Part shown: positions 1 through 8,485 of the stretch, in pieces
How the letters are laid out: every line of letters starts with the position of its first letter
Position numbering within the stretch: the first letter of the stretch is position 1
NCBI GenBank assembly: GCA_030429455.1
Contig: JAUIFC010000011.1
Coordinates: forward strand, 1-43,722
Source of the DNA: Bacteroidia bacterium
Lineage (GTDB): Bacteria > Bacteroidota > Bacteroidia > Flavobacteriales > Flavobacteriaceae
Reading direction: 5' to 3'
Length of the DNA stretch: 43,722 nt
Translations under genes and position numbers: made by a program
Notes under the pieces: model-generated
Databases searched by the model: none
Told to the model about the DNA's origin: nothing
What the model saw: the letters and a program-made list of their open reading frames with translations, nothing else

Positions 1-1533
1 CCTACATTAACCACTCCCGAAGGCTTTGATTTCAAAACTCATAATGATGTACAAATCACGATAAATGATGAGAATAGCGAAGATAATCCGATTTACAAAG
101 TTTATACGGAATTTAGAACACCACAAGATGGAGATGGTATTCAATTAAGTTATGACGAAATTCTTAGCGATGGTATTGTATACAAGCAAAAATTTTCTGG
201 AGCTGTAACAAATGGTCTGCTCAACAAAACTTTACAGGTTCCGACATACAGCGACAAAGTTTTTATAAGACGTAAAGGACCTGATGGTTTTACGGATTAC
301 ACAGAAGATATCTTAGGAAATTCAGTATCAATTTCACACAATAATGCGTCCAGACCTTTTAGTAACTATAAATCAAGTAACACTTTCCCTAACAATGGTA
401 CAATGACGGAAGATGTATTTATTAACGGAAACCTTTTGCACAGTGGTAATGTAAACACAAACGGGCATGATCTTGAAGTAACAGGTAGTTTATCTATTAC
501 GGGAGGTCAGATAAATTTATCAGGTCAAACAACTATAAAAGCTAATATCGTTTCTATATCTGTTGCGAATTTAAATTTAAACGGTGGTTCGATTTATGGA
601 GATATAGTTCAAATAAGCGCAAATACAATTAATGGTCCAGGCTATATCTATTATTGTACTTCTGAAGCTTTATCTGTCGGAAATATAAATCAAAATCAAC
701 AAGATTCAACTGTGCAGCAACAATGCTCAGATGATAGTGATGGTGATGGTGTAAACGATGTAGACGATGCCTATCCAGATGATGCAGACAAAGCTTTTGA
801 AATATTTGGTCCAAGCCCAACGGGTTACGGCATGCTTGCTTTCGAAGATTTATGGCCATCTTTTGGAGACTACGATTTTAATGATGTTGACGTAAGATAC
901 CGAGTAACAGTTATTTTAAATGCTAACAACGAAGCCGTTCAGGTAGATTTCTTACTCAGTACGGAAGCTAACGGCGCAGGCTTTATCAATGGTTTTGGCA
1001 TCGAATTGGAAGGTGTTGCATCCTCTTTAGTTCAAAGTGTTTCTGGCACAGTGTACACCGAAAGCTATATTAATTTAAACTCTAATGGTACAGAAGCTGG
1101 TCAACAAGACGCTGTAATTATAGCTACAGACAATCAAAATAATCTGACAGATGAAAGAACAATTTCAGTTGTTTTTAATCAACCAGTAAACACTAGTCAA
1201 CTAGGCGCGATTCCTTTTAATCCATTTATCATAAAAAATTCTGTAAGAGTTAACGAAATCCATTTACCGTTTTATAACCCAACGGATTTAGGAAGCAACA
1301 CTTCGCCTCAATTTACAGGAGCTAGTCGAGACCTAGATGGAGATTACATCTCTGAGGATGGTTATCCTTGGGCATTAAATATTATGGAAGATTTTTATTT
1401 GCCTAACGAAAAAGTAAGAGTAGAGGACGCCTACAACTTTTTCACTGCATGGGCCATCTCTGGAGGTTCTAATAATCCAGATTGGTATAAAGATTTACCA
1501 GGGAATATAAATTTAAACCTTGTTCAAGATTAA
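1..1533 (+). CDS. LruC domain-containing surface/secreted protein (5' partial)
   Basis: The reading frame is open from the first base of the window, so the gene starts upstream; the ATG at 403 is internal. The visible 510 residues begin with a beta-rich region. A repetitive, Asn/Gly-rich stretch follows (about 135-225). Next is a thrombospondin-3-like calcium loop, DSDGDGVNDVDDAYPDD, and then the LruC signature GYGMLAFEDLWPSFGDYDFND, which defines the C-terminal LruC domain of Bacteroidota outer-surface and adhesin-like proteins. No type IX sorting domain is seen at the C-terminus. The role is inferred as extracellular, calcium-stabilised and possibly adhesive. A rho-independent terminator follows. 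Confidence 0.85.
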   Translation, partial: PTLTTPEGFDFKTHNDVQITINDENSEDNPIYKVYTEFRTPQDGDGIQLSYDEILSDGIVYKQKFSGAVTNGLLNKTLQVPTYSDKVFIRRKGPDGFTDYTEDILGNSVSISHNNASRPFSNYKSSNTFPNNGTMTEDVFINGNLLHSGNVNTNGHDLEVTGSLSITGGQINLSGQTTIKANIVSISVANLNLNGGSIYGDIVQISANTINGPGYIYYCTSEALSVGNINQNQQDSTVQQQCSDDSDGDGVNDVDDAYPDDADKAFEIFGPSPTGYGMLAFEDLWPSFGDYDFNDVDVRYRVTVILNANNEAVQVDFLLSTEANGAGFINGFGIELEGVASSLVQSVSGTVYTESYINLNSNGTEAGQQDAVIIATDNQNNLTDERTISVVFNQPVNTSQLGAIPFNPFIIKNSVRVNEIHLPFYNPTDLGSNTSPQFTGASRDLDGDYISEDGYPWALNIMEDFYLPNEKVRVEDAYNFFTAWAISGGSNNPDWYKDLPGNINLNLVQD

Positions 1534-1638
1534 AAAGATCTAGAGTTTAAGTACTAAAACCTACATGTGATTGTACTCGACTCGATGTAAACGACCTAGC
1601 GGCTTAGTAAAAAAATCTTAACGATTTTAATTAATCAA

Positions 1639-1678
1639 AAAATCCTTGCATCTACAACTTGATGACAAGGATTTTTTT
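1639..1678 (+). terminator. Rho-independent terminator after the LruC gene
   Basis: Stem AATCCTTG (1641-1648) pairs with CAAGGATT (1666-1673), followed by a run of T. It lies about 105 nt past the LruC stop codon, with no other gene between. Confidence 0.75.
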
Positions 1679-1736
1679 GTGGCCTTGTTTTAAGGAGACG
1701 CAATGTCCAAAAACAGATTTGTTTTCAAGTCCAATT

Positions 1737-2126
1737 TCATGCCTTAAAGACGTGCTTTTTGATGGTTTTGTAAGCCAACAACCCGATATAAAATTGAAGT
1801 ACTAATGTAAAAATACATAAAACCAAAAACACTTGTAAGGACAGAATTAATTCTAAATTCTCATATAAATGAAACGCAAAAACAACAATAAAAGCGATGA
1901 GAAACGACCTGTAGTTCGGATAAGGAATAAGGCTTTTGACAGATTGGTTTTCAAATTGAAACAAAAAATACGGCGAATAGTAATCTCCTTTTGTATCAGT
2001 TTTATAACGGAATATAAATTCATTATCTCTTCTAAATCTTGAAATTATATAACCCCTTGTTTCTAACTTGAGAGTAATTGAATCGCCAACCTTATCTGGA
2101 ATATATGCTTTGGAAATTAGGTTCAT
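1737..2126 (-). CDS. Small membrane protein, unknown function
   Basis: No family recognised. From the ATG at 2126 the product has 129 residues: a soluble N-terminal ~70 residues with alternating charged and hydrophobic residues, then two strongly hydrophobic segments (about 76-95 and 100-125). A TTG six codons upstream directly abuts the stop of the preceding gene, but the ATG is more likely the start. It follows the 144-residue membrane protein with almost no gap, so the two are probably co-transcribed. They diverge from the helicase gene to the right. Confidence 0.6.
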   Translation of the reverse strand: MNLISKAYIPDKVGDSITLKLETRGYIISRFRRDNEFIFRYKTDTKGDYYSPYFLFQFENQSVKSLIPYPNYRSFLIAFIVVFAFHLYENLELILSLQVFLVLCIFTLVLQFYIGLLAYKTIKKHVFKA

Positions 2127-2144
2127 CTTGAAATATAAAACCAA

Positions 2145-2579
2145 TTACTTTAAGATTTTAACTCCTTCCTTTTTGTTATTATCAAACTTCGCGATGATCA
2201 ATTCTTCAGGAAATGCACTTATGAGTTTATAGATGTAGTGTTTATTGAATCTTGAATCCTTTTCTTTCAGTTTATCGAAACTGATGTAGTCCAGATTAAA
2301 GGCTTTGGAATGACTTTTAATCAAAACCAAATCCATTTGCAATTTTTCATTATTGGATTGCTTTATTTTCATCACCAAAATTGCCAAAACATAAAAGACC
2401 GTAATGACCGAATAAACCCAGTATTTAAATTCATCAAGGCCTACAATAGAGATGGCCCAAGCATAAACTGAAATAAAAAGAGGAAAAACAAGAAGCGCCA
2501 CAAAACATATTTCTGTACTCGAAGATTCTCTGACCCAATGATGAATGGATTTCAGTTGATTTATTTTTACGTTTCTCAT
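2145..2579 (-). CDS. Small membrane protein, unknown function
   Basis: A 144-residue protein of no recognised family. After a basic N-terminus of about 24 residues come two hydrophobic helices (about 25-47 and 52-72), then a Lys/Asp/Phe-rich cytoplasmic-type tail. It is the first gene of a two-gene minus-strand unit with the 129-residue membrane protein and is divergent from the helicase at 2701. The 121-nt divergent gap is AT-rich, and no clear promoter was picked out. Confidence 0.6.
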   Translation of the reverse strand: MRNVKINQLKSIHHWVRESSSTEICFVALLVFPLFISVYAWAISIVGLDEFKYWVYSVITVFYVLAILVMKIKQSNNEKLQMDLVLIKSHSKAFNLDYISFDKLKEKDSRFNKHYIYKLISAFPEELIIAKFDNNKKEGVKILK

Positions 2580-2700
2580 ATCAGGTGATTATTGTTCACT
2601 AAAAATAAAAAAATATTACCATTCATCCACGTTGTATATTGCACAGAAGAATTAAAACCATTTATTTTGAGTTTTGACCTTAATCTGTAAACTTCAAGCA

Positions 2701-5400
2701 ATGAACATAAATCCTAGCGATTTTTACAACTACTTCAAAGAGTGTTATAAACTAGATTATAAAGAATTTAATGTAGAGAATTTACTATCGACAAAATACA
2801 GATTTAAGTGGTTTGTAAAGAAAAAAGAAGAATTTCTTTATGAGGGTTTACCTTTATTGCCCTATGACAACTCCAAGCAAAATGAACTTGAAAGTGAGTT
2901 GAATTTATATAAGCTTGAAAAAAAATTGTTCTATGCAAGCTTTTTTGTGTTAGGTGCAAACGACAATCACTTGGCAAAAGACAAAAGATTCTGCTCTCCT
3001 CTCATTTTACATCCTGTTACAATTAAGACCATTGACGAATATAAATTTCTCGAAATAGACAAAAGTGATTTTACGGTAAACCGGACTGTACTATCTAAAT
3101 TAGAACTACAAAACGAGAGTAAAACCAAAGACCAATTTTTAAACCAAATTAACGAGCTATTGCATGAAGAGTTTCCTGATTATTTGCATCTAAAAACACT
3201 ATTGGATGCATATTTTTCAAATCTGGACACTCAGGAACTCTTACTATTTCCCACAGTCTGGTCGGTAGTAAAAATTAGAAAATTTTTTACAGAACATACA
3301 TTTGAAGAAAACAATTATAAAATTATCCCTGCTGCTGGTACTTGTATTTTAAAAAAGTCAGAATCCTCGCTAAGAGTGCTGAATGATTTGAATGAAATGG
3401 CTTCTAAAGAGAAATTTAATTCCAGTTTAGAAGAACTTATTGGACGACAATCCATAAGAAACACATATAAAGAGAGTTATTTTAATTCAAGATTGAACTC
3501 TGGACAATACAATGCTCTCAGAAACGCTCATATTTTTAACAATTCTGTGATTGTAGGTCCACCAGGAACAGGAAAAACGTACACCATTTCTTCGATTGTG
3601 GCAGATGCCGTAGTCAAAAACCAATCTATTCTCGTGGTTTCCAAAACAAAGCATGCTGTCGAGGTAATACGAGATATGCTTCAAAACGAATTTAAACTAA
3701 AAGACTACTTAATTCACACGACAGGACGTCAATACAAAACAAGTTTAAAAGCAAAAATAAAACGCTATTTAAGTGGTATTTCGGGAAGTTTACATACCGA
3801 TTTAAACGAAGATCATATCAAACATCTGTTTGAAAAACTGAAAGAAACTGAACAAGAATTTGAAGCTTCAGTAGAACGAGAATTGGAAATATCCAAACTA
3901 GATTTTTCAAAAAAATTATCCTTTTTCAATAAATGGAAGTTGTATTACAAAAAATTTAAAGCTTTTGGTGATGATAAGATTTGGGATGTTTTTGAAGATA
4001 TTGAAACGCAGTTAGAGCTTTTAGAAAAAGAAACTCATTATTTTTCCAAGAAGAAAATTCAGCAAAACATTGGTATTAATTCAGATTTATTTAGAAGTGA
4101 TATTTCATTATTTCACGATGCCTTAGATGCTTATAATTTTTCGGAATATAAACGCATTATTAGCAAAGTGTTTTACCAAAATATCATTAAAGTATTTCCA
4201 ATATGGTTGGCAAACTTATCTGATCTCAATTCTATTTTACCTTTAAAGGAAAATCTCTTTGACATTGTCATTATCGACGAAGCCACACAATGCGATGTGG
4301 CCACAGCACTTCCGGCTTTATATAGAGCCAAAAGATCTGTCATTGTCGGCGACCCTAATCAACTAAGGCACTACTCCTTTGTATCCAGAGCTCAACAACA
4401 GAATTTAAGACAACGACTTAACATACCTGAAAACAAAATTTTTGATTATCGAAGTCAAAGTGTTTTGGACTTATTTATTTCTAAAGTTAAGTCTCAAAAG
4501 CAAATCAGTTTTTTAAGAGAGCATTTCCGTTCAACACCATCGATAATCGAATTTAGTAACCGTCATTTTTACGAAGGACAGTTACAAATTCTAAAATCTA
4601 CTCCAAAACATACGACTCATAAACAAATCAAATTGATTGATATTCACGGTTCTCGAAACAAAAAAGGAGTAAATGAAATTGAAGCCCAACAGGCCATTGC
4701 TATTGTAAAAGAGATGATACAAGACTATGACGGAGCAAAAACTAAACCTAGCATTGGAATCATATCTCCTTTTAGTACACAGGTGAATTATATCAAAAAC
4801 CTCCTTAGAGAACAATTCGACCTTAGTACTTTAAGACGGTTTAAAGTGTTATGTGGCACACCATATAATTTTCAAGGCAATGAACGGGAAATCATTATCT
4901 TATCCTTTACAGTGTGCGATAACAGCCATTCTTCCGCATTTGTGCATGTCGCTAAACCAGAAGTCCTAAATGTCGCAATTACAAGAGCAAAATCGTTTCA
5001 GTATGTTTTAAAATCTGTTTCAGACACCAAGCTTAAAGATGATTCATTGCTAAATGAGTATTTTAGGTTTATAAAAGAATTTAGTCATATAAAAGATATA
5101 AATACCGTTCAAGACGAATTTCAAAAACAAATAATTAAAGCTTTAAAACAACTTAGCTATAAGGATGTAAGATTAGGATATCCTTTAGCAGGGAATTTGT
5201 TAGACATATTAGTTTTTCATAGAAACACCTATTTTTTTATAGACCTTATTGGATATCCTGGTAAATTTGAAGATGCGTTTTCTTTGGAACGTTACAAAAC
5301 TTTAGCAAGAACCGGAATAAAAAGTTTACCCATCCATTACAGTTTATGGAAAAAAAACCCTGACCTAGTCATCAAAAGGTTAGAGAAGTTTTTAGGTTAG
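2701..5400 (+). CDS. Upf1-like superfamily 1 helicase with C-terminal degenerate nuclease-like domain
   Basis: An 899-residue protein from the ATG at 2701; a TTG 27 nt upstream is in frame but less likely. All SF1 helicase motifs are present: Walker A GPPGTGKT (about 286-293), DEATQ Walker B of the Upf1/DEAxQ type (about 526), GDPNQL (motif III), EHFRS (motif IV), QGNERE (motif V) and VAITRAK (about 758, motif VI). The last ~95 residues resemble the MTES_1575/DUF559-type PD-(D/E)XK fold (GNLLDILVF, then FFIDLIGYPG, then SLWKKNP). The expected acid-x-x-acid-Gly site reads IDLIG, so catalysis there is doubtful. Expected role is ATP-driven nucleic-acid unwinding. A part in DNA repair or phage defence is inference only, supported weakly by the nearby toxin-antitoxin genes. 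Confidence 0.85.
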   Translation: MNINPSDFYNYFKECYKLDYKEFNVENLLSTKYRFKWFVKKKEEFLYEGLPLLPYDNSKQNELESELNLYKLEKKLFYASFFVLGANDNHLAKDKRFCSPLILHPVTIKTIDEYKFLEIDKSDFTVNRTVLSKLELQNESKTKDQFLNQINELLHEEFPDYLHLKTLLDAYFSNLDTQELLLFPTVWSVVKIRKFFTEHTFEENNYKIIPAAGTCILKKSESSLRVLNDLNEMASKEKFNSSLEELIGRQSIRNTYKESYFNSRLNSGQYNALRNAHIFNNSVIVGPPGTGKTYTISSIVADAVVKNQSILVVSKTKHAVEVIRDMLQNEFKLKDYLIHTTGRQYKTSLKAKIKRYLSGISGSLHTDLNEDHIKHLFEKLKETEQEFEASVERELEISKLDFSKKLSFFNKWKLYYKKFKAFGDDKIWDVFEDIETQLELLEKETHYFSKKKIQQNIGINSDLFRSDISLFHDALDAYNFSEYKRIISKVFYQNIIKVFPIWLANLSDLNSILPLKENLFDIVIIDEATQCDVATALPALYRAKRSVIVGDPNQLRHYSFVSRAQQQNLRQRLNIPENKIFDYRSQSVLDLFISKVKSQKQISFLREHFRSTPSIIEFSNRHFYEGQLQILKSTPKHTTHKQIKLIDIHGSRNKKGVNEIEAQQAIAIVKEMIQDYDGAKTKPSIGIISPFSTQVNYIKNLLREQFDLSTLRRFKVLCGTPYNFQGNEREIIILSFTVCDNSHSSAFVHVAKPEVLNVAITRAKSFQYVLKSVSDTKLKDDSLLNEYFRFIKEFSHIKDINTVQDEFQKQIIKALKQLSYKDVRLGYPLAGNLLDILVFHRNTYFFIDLIGYPGKFEDAFSLERYKTLARTGIKSLPIHYSLWKKNPDLVIKRLEKFLG

Positions 5401-5420
5401 AAATTTCAGCAAAATACCTT

Positions 5421-5834
5421 TTATTGTTCTGCGTAATACTTTTGCTCAGAATTCATTTGCTTATCCGTTACAAAAGTATAAGGTCCAACCCATTTACTAA
5501 ATTGTTGGCCACCGCAATTGCCTCTCACATAAAAGTCATACGCTGTATTTGGCGCTAGACCTTCAATAAAAAGTTCGCTAATGTTAGAGTTAGATACCTT
5601 TCCTTTTCCTTTTGTAAATCCGTTTTCGCCGTATTCCACTTGGTAATAATCTCTAATGGGTCCTTTCCAATCCAGTAAAGCCTTATCAGAATCTATTTCT
5701 AAAACCTTTAAAACTCTTGGCGAATCACACTGATTTTCTTGACTTTGAGGTATTTTATCATTTACACTTTCTACAATCGGGGTAGTATTAAAATGCATCA
5801 AAAAAGGAATACAGAGGTAAAATAACTTTTTCAT
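5421..5834 (-). CDS. Secreted fibronectin type III domain protein
   Basis: From the ATG at 5834 the product is 137 residues and starts with a signal peptide (MKKLFYLCIPFLMHF). ATGs at 5837 and 5864 are also in frame, but the nearest fits signal-peptide architecture best. Residues ~38-130 form one fibronectin-III domain: ALLDWKG (B strand), YYQVEYG (C strand), IEGLAPNTAYDFYVR (the L-x-P-x-T-x-Y-x-F-x-V-R hallmark) and SKWVGPYTFVT (G strand). Such single FN3 proteins are usually exported in Flavobacteriaceae; the binding partner is unknown. It converges on the helicase gene with a 20-nt gap. Confidence 0.75.
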   Translation of the reverse strand: MKKLFYLCIPFLMHFNTTPIVESVNDKIPQSQENQCDSPRVLKVLEIDSDKALLDWKGPIRDYYQVEYGENGFTKGKGKVSNSNISELFIEGLAPNTAYDFYVRGNCGGQQFSKWVGPYTFVTDKQMNSEQKYYAEQ

Positions 5835-6079
5835 CATGGTCGAATTTAGGTTAAACATTTTCATTTTTAAAAATATAAAATTTTCTTAAAATTAAAGTTA
5901 GAAAATCATAAGCATTTTTTATGTAAAAATTTAAAACACCTTATGATTGGTAAATCAACTATTAAAGTTTAGATTTATTCAACTGAAAATGGATTCTGAT
6001 AATTTATGAAGACCTAATTTTTCAACAATAGTAAAGACAATTTCAATTTCAAAATTGTATGAGTTTTTTACAAAATTAT

Positions 6080-6110
6080 TTGAGATTCGGATTTTTTTAA
6101 TGTACTTTTA
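6080..6110 (+). promoter_or_regulatory. Bacteroidota-type promoter of the parDE operon
   Basis: TTG at 6080-6082, then exactly 20 nt, then TACTTTTA at 6103-6110. This is one mismatch from the TAnnTTTG -7 element of the Bacteroidota primary sigma factor. It lies 30 nt before the parD start. Confidence 0.6.
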
Positions 6111-6119
6111 CTGCAGTAA
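6108..6119. promoter_or_regulatory. Candidate ParD operator palindrome
   Basis: TTACTGCAGTAA is a perfect 12-bp palindrome overlapping the -7 element of the promoter. A further TACTG half-site follows at about 6120-6125. The position suits autorepression by the ribbon-helix-helix antitoxin encoded just downstream. Binding is inferred, not shown. Confidence 0.5.
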
Positions 6120-6139
6120 TACTGACATATTTTATAAAA

Positions 6140-6430
6140 ATGGCAAGAATAGACATCAACGAGCCTTATGAAGATTATTTAAAAAAACAAGTCGATGCCG
6201 GATTATTTAGATCCATTACCGCTGCGGCGGAGCATGCGATTTATCAACAAATGATTGAGCACGAAAAACTAAAGATTTTATCAATACAAAATTTGTTGGA
6301 AAAGGGAGAAGCCGAAATCAAGAACGGCAAAACAATTAAATATACTTCATCCTTGATAAGTGAAATATCGATGAAAGGAAAAGCTGCATCCTTGTCAAAT
6401 TTGCCAGTTAAAGATGTCGTCAAACCATAA
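6140..6430 (+). CDS. parD: ParD-like ribbon-helix-helix antitoxin
   Basis: A 96-residue protein. The N-terminus MARIDINEPYEDYLKKQV followed by FRSITAAAEHAIYQQM has the beta-strand/helix/helix layout of ParD/CopG-type antitoxins. The C-terminal ~45 residues would be the toxin-wrapping segment. It overlaps the ParE gene by 17 nt, the usual toxin-antitoxin arrangement. It should neutralise the toxin and, with it, repress their shared promoter; a palindrome over the promoter supports this. Confidence 0.8.
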   Translation: MARIDINEPYEDYLKKQVDAGLFRSITAAAEHAIYQQMIEHEKLKILSIQNLLEKGEAEIKNGKTIKYTSSLISEISMKGKAASLSNLPVKDVVKP

Positions 6431-6719
6431 ATACAGCTTAGAGCTATCGGAAGAAGCTTATGACGATTTGGTAAATATTCAAAACTACACATACACCAAT
6501 TTTGGAGAAAAAGGATGGAAACTATATGGAGAAGCTTTAGACCAATGCCTTTTACAGGTTTTAGAACATCCTCATTCAGGTCATAAAAGAAAAGACATTC
6601 CTGACAAATATCTTTGTTGGAATGTTAGAGAACACGTTTTAATATATCGTATTGAAAATGAAGTGATTTATGTTGTTCGAGTGTTGCATAAACGAATGAA
6701 TTTTAGATTCCTTTTTTGA
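6414..6719 (+). CDS. parE: ParE/RelE-superfamily toxin
   Basis: A 101-residue protein typical in length for ParE. It shows the opening strand and helix (YSLELSEEAYDDLVNIQNYT), the central helix pair, the HPHSGHKRKDIP loop, and the closing strands VLIYRIENEVIYVVRVLHKRM that characterise plasmid-stabilisation/RelE-fold toxins. ParE toxins poison DNA gyrase, whereas RelE relatives cut mRNA; context with a ParD-type antitoxin favours ParE. The ATG at 6414 lies inside the antitoxin gene, implying translational coupling. Confidence 0.8.
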   Translation: MSSNHKYSLELSEEAYDDLVNIQNYTYTNFGEKGWKLYGEALDQCLLQVLEHPHSGHKRKDIPDKYLCWNVREHVLIYRIENEVIYVVRVLHKRMNFRFLF

Positions 6720-6988
6720 TTTAGAGTTGGTTAAAAATCATACCAAATTGATGATTATGTTGTCGCTATTTATGTATTAAAGATAGAAGACCGATGCATG
6801 TTTTAAGAAGACTTCATGAGACATTCAAAATAAAAATAGGTATAATTTAGGACAGCGTATTAAAAGTATAAGAAGGATCCAACCTCTTTTCTGATAGATG
6901 GGTGCTTTTTCGTTACATATACATTTTTTGAGATTTGCAGAAATCTAAAACTAAACTTATTTCAACCTTAATATAAAACCTTATTGAA

Positions 6989-8302
6989 CTAATCTAACTG
7001 ACCTGCTGGCACATACACTTTAAACCTTTCAGGAATTACGCCATTAAAGATTATTCTATTTTCTTGTTGATAATACAAACTAACAAGAGCTCCAGCAAGA
7101 ACGGCATCGTTTTTTGATATATCGGTATCATCTATACCGTCAGTGCATCGTTCTAAAATAGCAAGTGCATCTCTCATACTTTGTGACTTTACGTTTTTTA
7201 AAAACGTAAGTTGCTTATCTCGTGACAAACTACCTAGATTTATTTTGGCCTGCGCAAAATTTTCTTCCATTCTTTGTGATTCAGACGGGTTTTTTGACTG
7301 CGAACCACGCGGAATCACTGCGCTTATTGGGTTAATGGTGGCAAACATATAGCCCGTCATGAATGCTCCGGTTTCCGCTCCATCTTGCGGGCCACGATAT
7401 ACCTCTGCCAGCTCTTTTGTAATCATGTTGCGTACGCGCACATCGTCGAAACCATTGGGCTTTTCTAAGTCAACGGCCAATACATCGTCATACTGGAACG
7501 CTTTACTTAGCTCTTTTTTGGCTTCTTTTAGTGCAGCATCCAATGCTTCAGGGGATAGGCCTGTATCGTTCTTTTCAACTTTAAGGTAATTATTGTATGC
7601 TTCATTCATCCATTGGTTGGCTTTTAGTGCTGCGTGCTCCACAATGGCAACGCTTACCCCTCCGCTTTCTATGGCTCCGCTGAGAATTTCTTTTTGTCTC
7701 TCAGCACTAATAATCATATCTTTTGCTTTATCAGGGTTGGTTTCATCTTCGAAACGGCCGACTGCAACCATGCCGCTGAAAAGGCTTGTGAATTCTGGGC
7801 GACGCGACGAATCTATCGCGATTTCACGCGCTGCCGCATTTTCTTCTGCGTTGGCAATATCGCGCAAAAATTCTTCCAATGTTTCTTGTTGAACGGGCGG
7901 TTGATCTTCAACTGTTGTCGCTTGCTTGGTAAATGCTTCTAGGGTGGGGCTAACGCCTGTTAATAGAAATTGTTCGCTAATCTTTGCATTAAAACATAAA
8001 TGATCTGAGGTCTCAATCAAGATATCATTGCTGCTAATGGAATAATCTAAATCTTTAAAGTTTAATAACTCTGGAAAATGAAATAATAATGTGCTTTCAC
8101 CCTCATTTAACAAACTAAAATATTCTAGTCTATTGTAGTCTGCTTTTTTATTGGATGTATGTAATACTTCTTCGTTTGGTACTATAAATAGGGTTTGTTT
8201 TCCATCACACCACATACCATTTTTATCAGGATTCGCATCAAACTCTAAAAAATTCAAATCTGAAATAAAGATGATAAACATGGCCGTAATAAAGGATTTC
8301 AT
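6989..8302 (-). CDS. Exported protein of unknown function, unusual base composition
   Basis: A 437-residue protein with an N-terminal signal-like segment (MKSFITAMFIIFISDLNFLEF). Residues ~22-125 are beta-rich and encoded by AT-rich DNA. From about 130 onward the protein is alpha-helical and rich in Ala/Glu/Lys (for example NAEENAAAREIAID, EALDAALKEAKKELSKA). No family or catalytic motif is recognised. The DNA for the middle (about 7,270-7,900) is clearly richer in G+C than the neighbours, suggesting acquisition or domain fusion. It stands alone, divergent from thrS, with no obvious functional link to either neighbour. Confidence 0.6.
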   Translation of the reverse strand: MKSFITAMFIIFISDLNFLEFDANPDKNGMWCDGKQTLFIVPNEEVLHTSNKKADYNRLEYFSLLNEGESTLLFHFPELLNFKDLDYSISSNDILIETSDHLCFNAKISEQFLLTGVSPTLEAFTKQATTVEDQPPVQQETLEEFLRDIANAEENAAAREIAIDSSRRPEFTSLFSGMVAVGRFEDETNPDKAKDMIISAERQKEILSGAIESGGVSVAIVEHAALKANQWMNEAYNNYLKVEKNDTGLSPEALDAALKEAKKELSKAFQYDDVLAVDLEKPNGFDDVRVRNMITKELAEVYRGPQDGAETGAFMTGYMFATINPISAVIPRGSQSKNPSESQRMEENFAQAKINLGSLSRDKQLTFLKNVKSQSMRDALAILERCTDGIDDTDISKNDAVLAGALVSLYYQQENRIIFNGVIPERFKVYVPAGQLD

Positions 8303-8456
8303 GGCATTAGTTTTTATAATTGGTTAAAATTAAGATTTACTAAAAATTAAAATCAACTTTTTGAAAAAAAACTCGATAACTCAAGTATTAAATTCAGTTA
8401 ACTTAAAATTTAAAAAGATAAATAATGTTTAAATTCATCAAACCAAATCACTTATT

Positions 8457-8464
8457 TATCTTTG
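8457..8464 (+). promoter_or_regulatory. -7 promoter element for thrS operon
   Basis: TATCTTTG matches the Bacteroidota TAnnTTTG -7 consensus and is followed by C. It lies 21 nt before the thrS ATG. No convincing TTG is seen at the usual upstream distance. Confidence 0.6.
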
Positions 8465-8485
8465 CAAAAAAATTAAATTAACAAA

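Noticed and set aside
629-859. Minus-strand frame rich in His and Leu opposite the LruC gene
   Set aside because: Shadow of the Asp/Gly-rich calcium-loop codons on the plus strand; no protein-like features.
7143-7942. Several plus-strand frames opposite the 437-residue protein
   Set aside because: They arise from the GC-rich antisense strand of one long continuous frame and have no recognisable domains.
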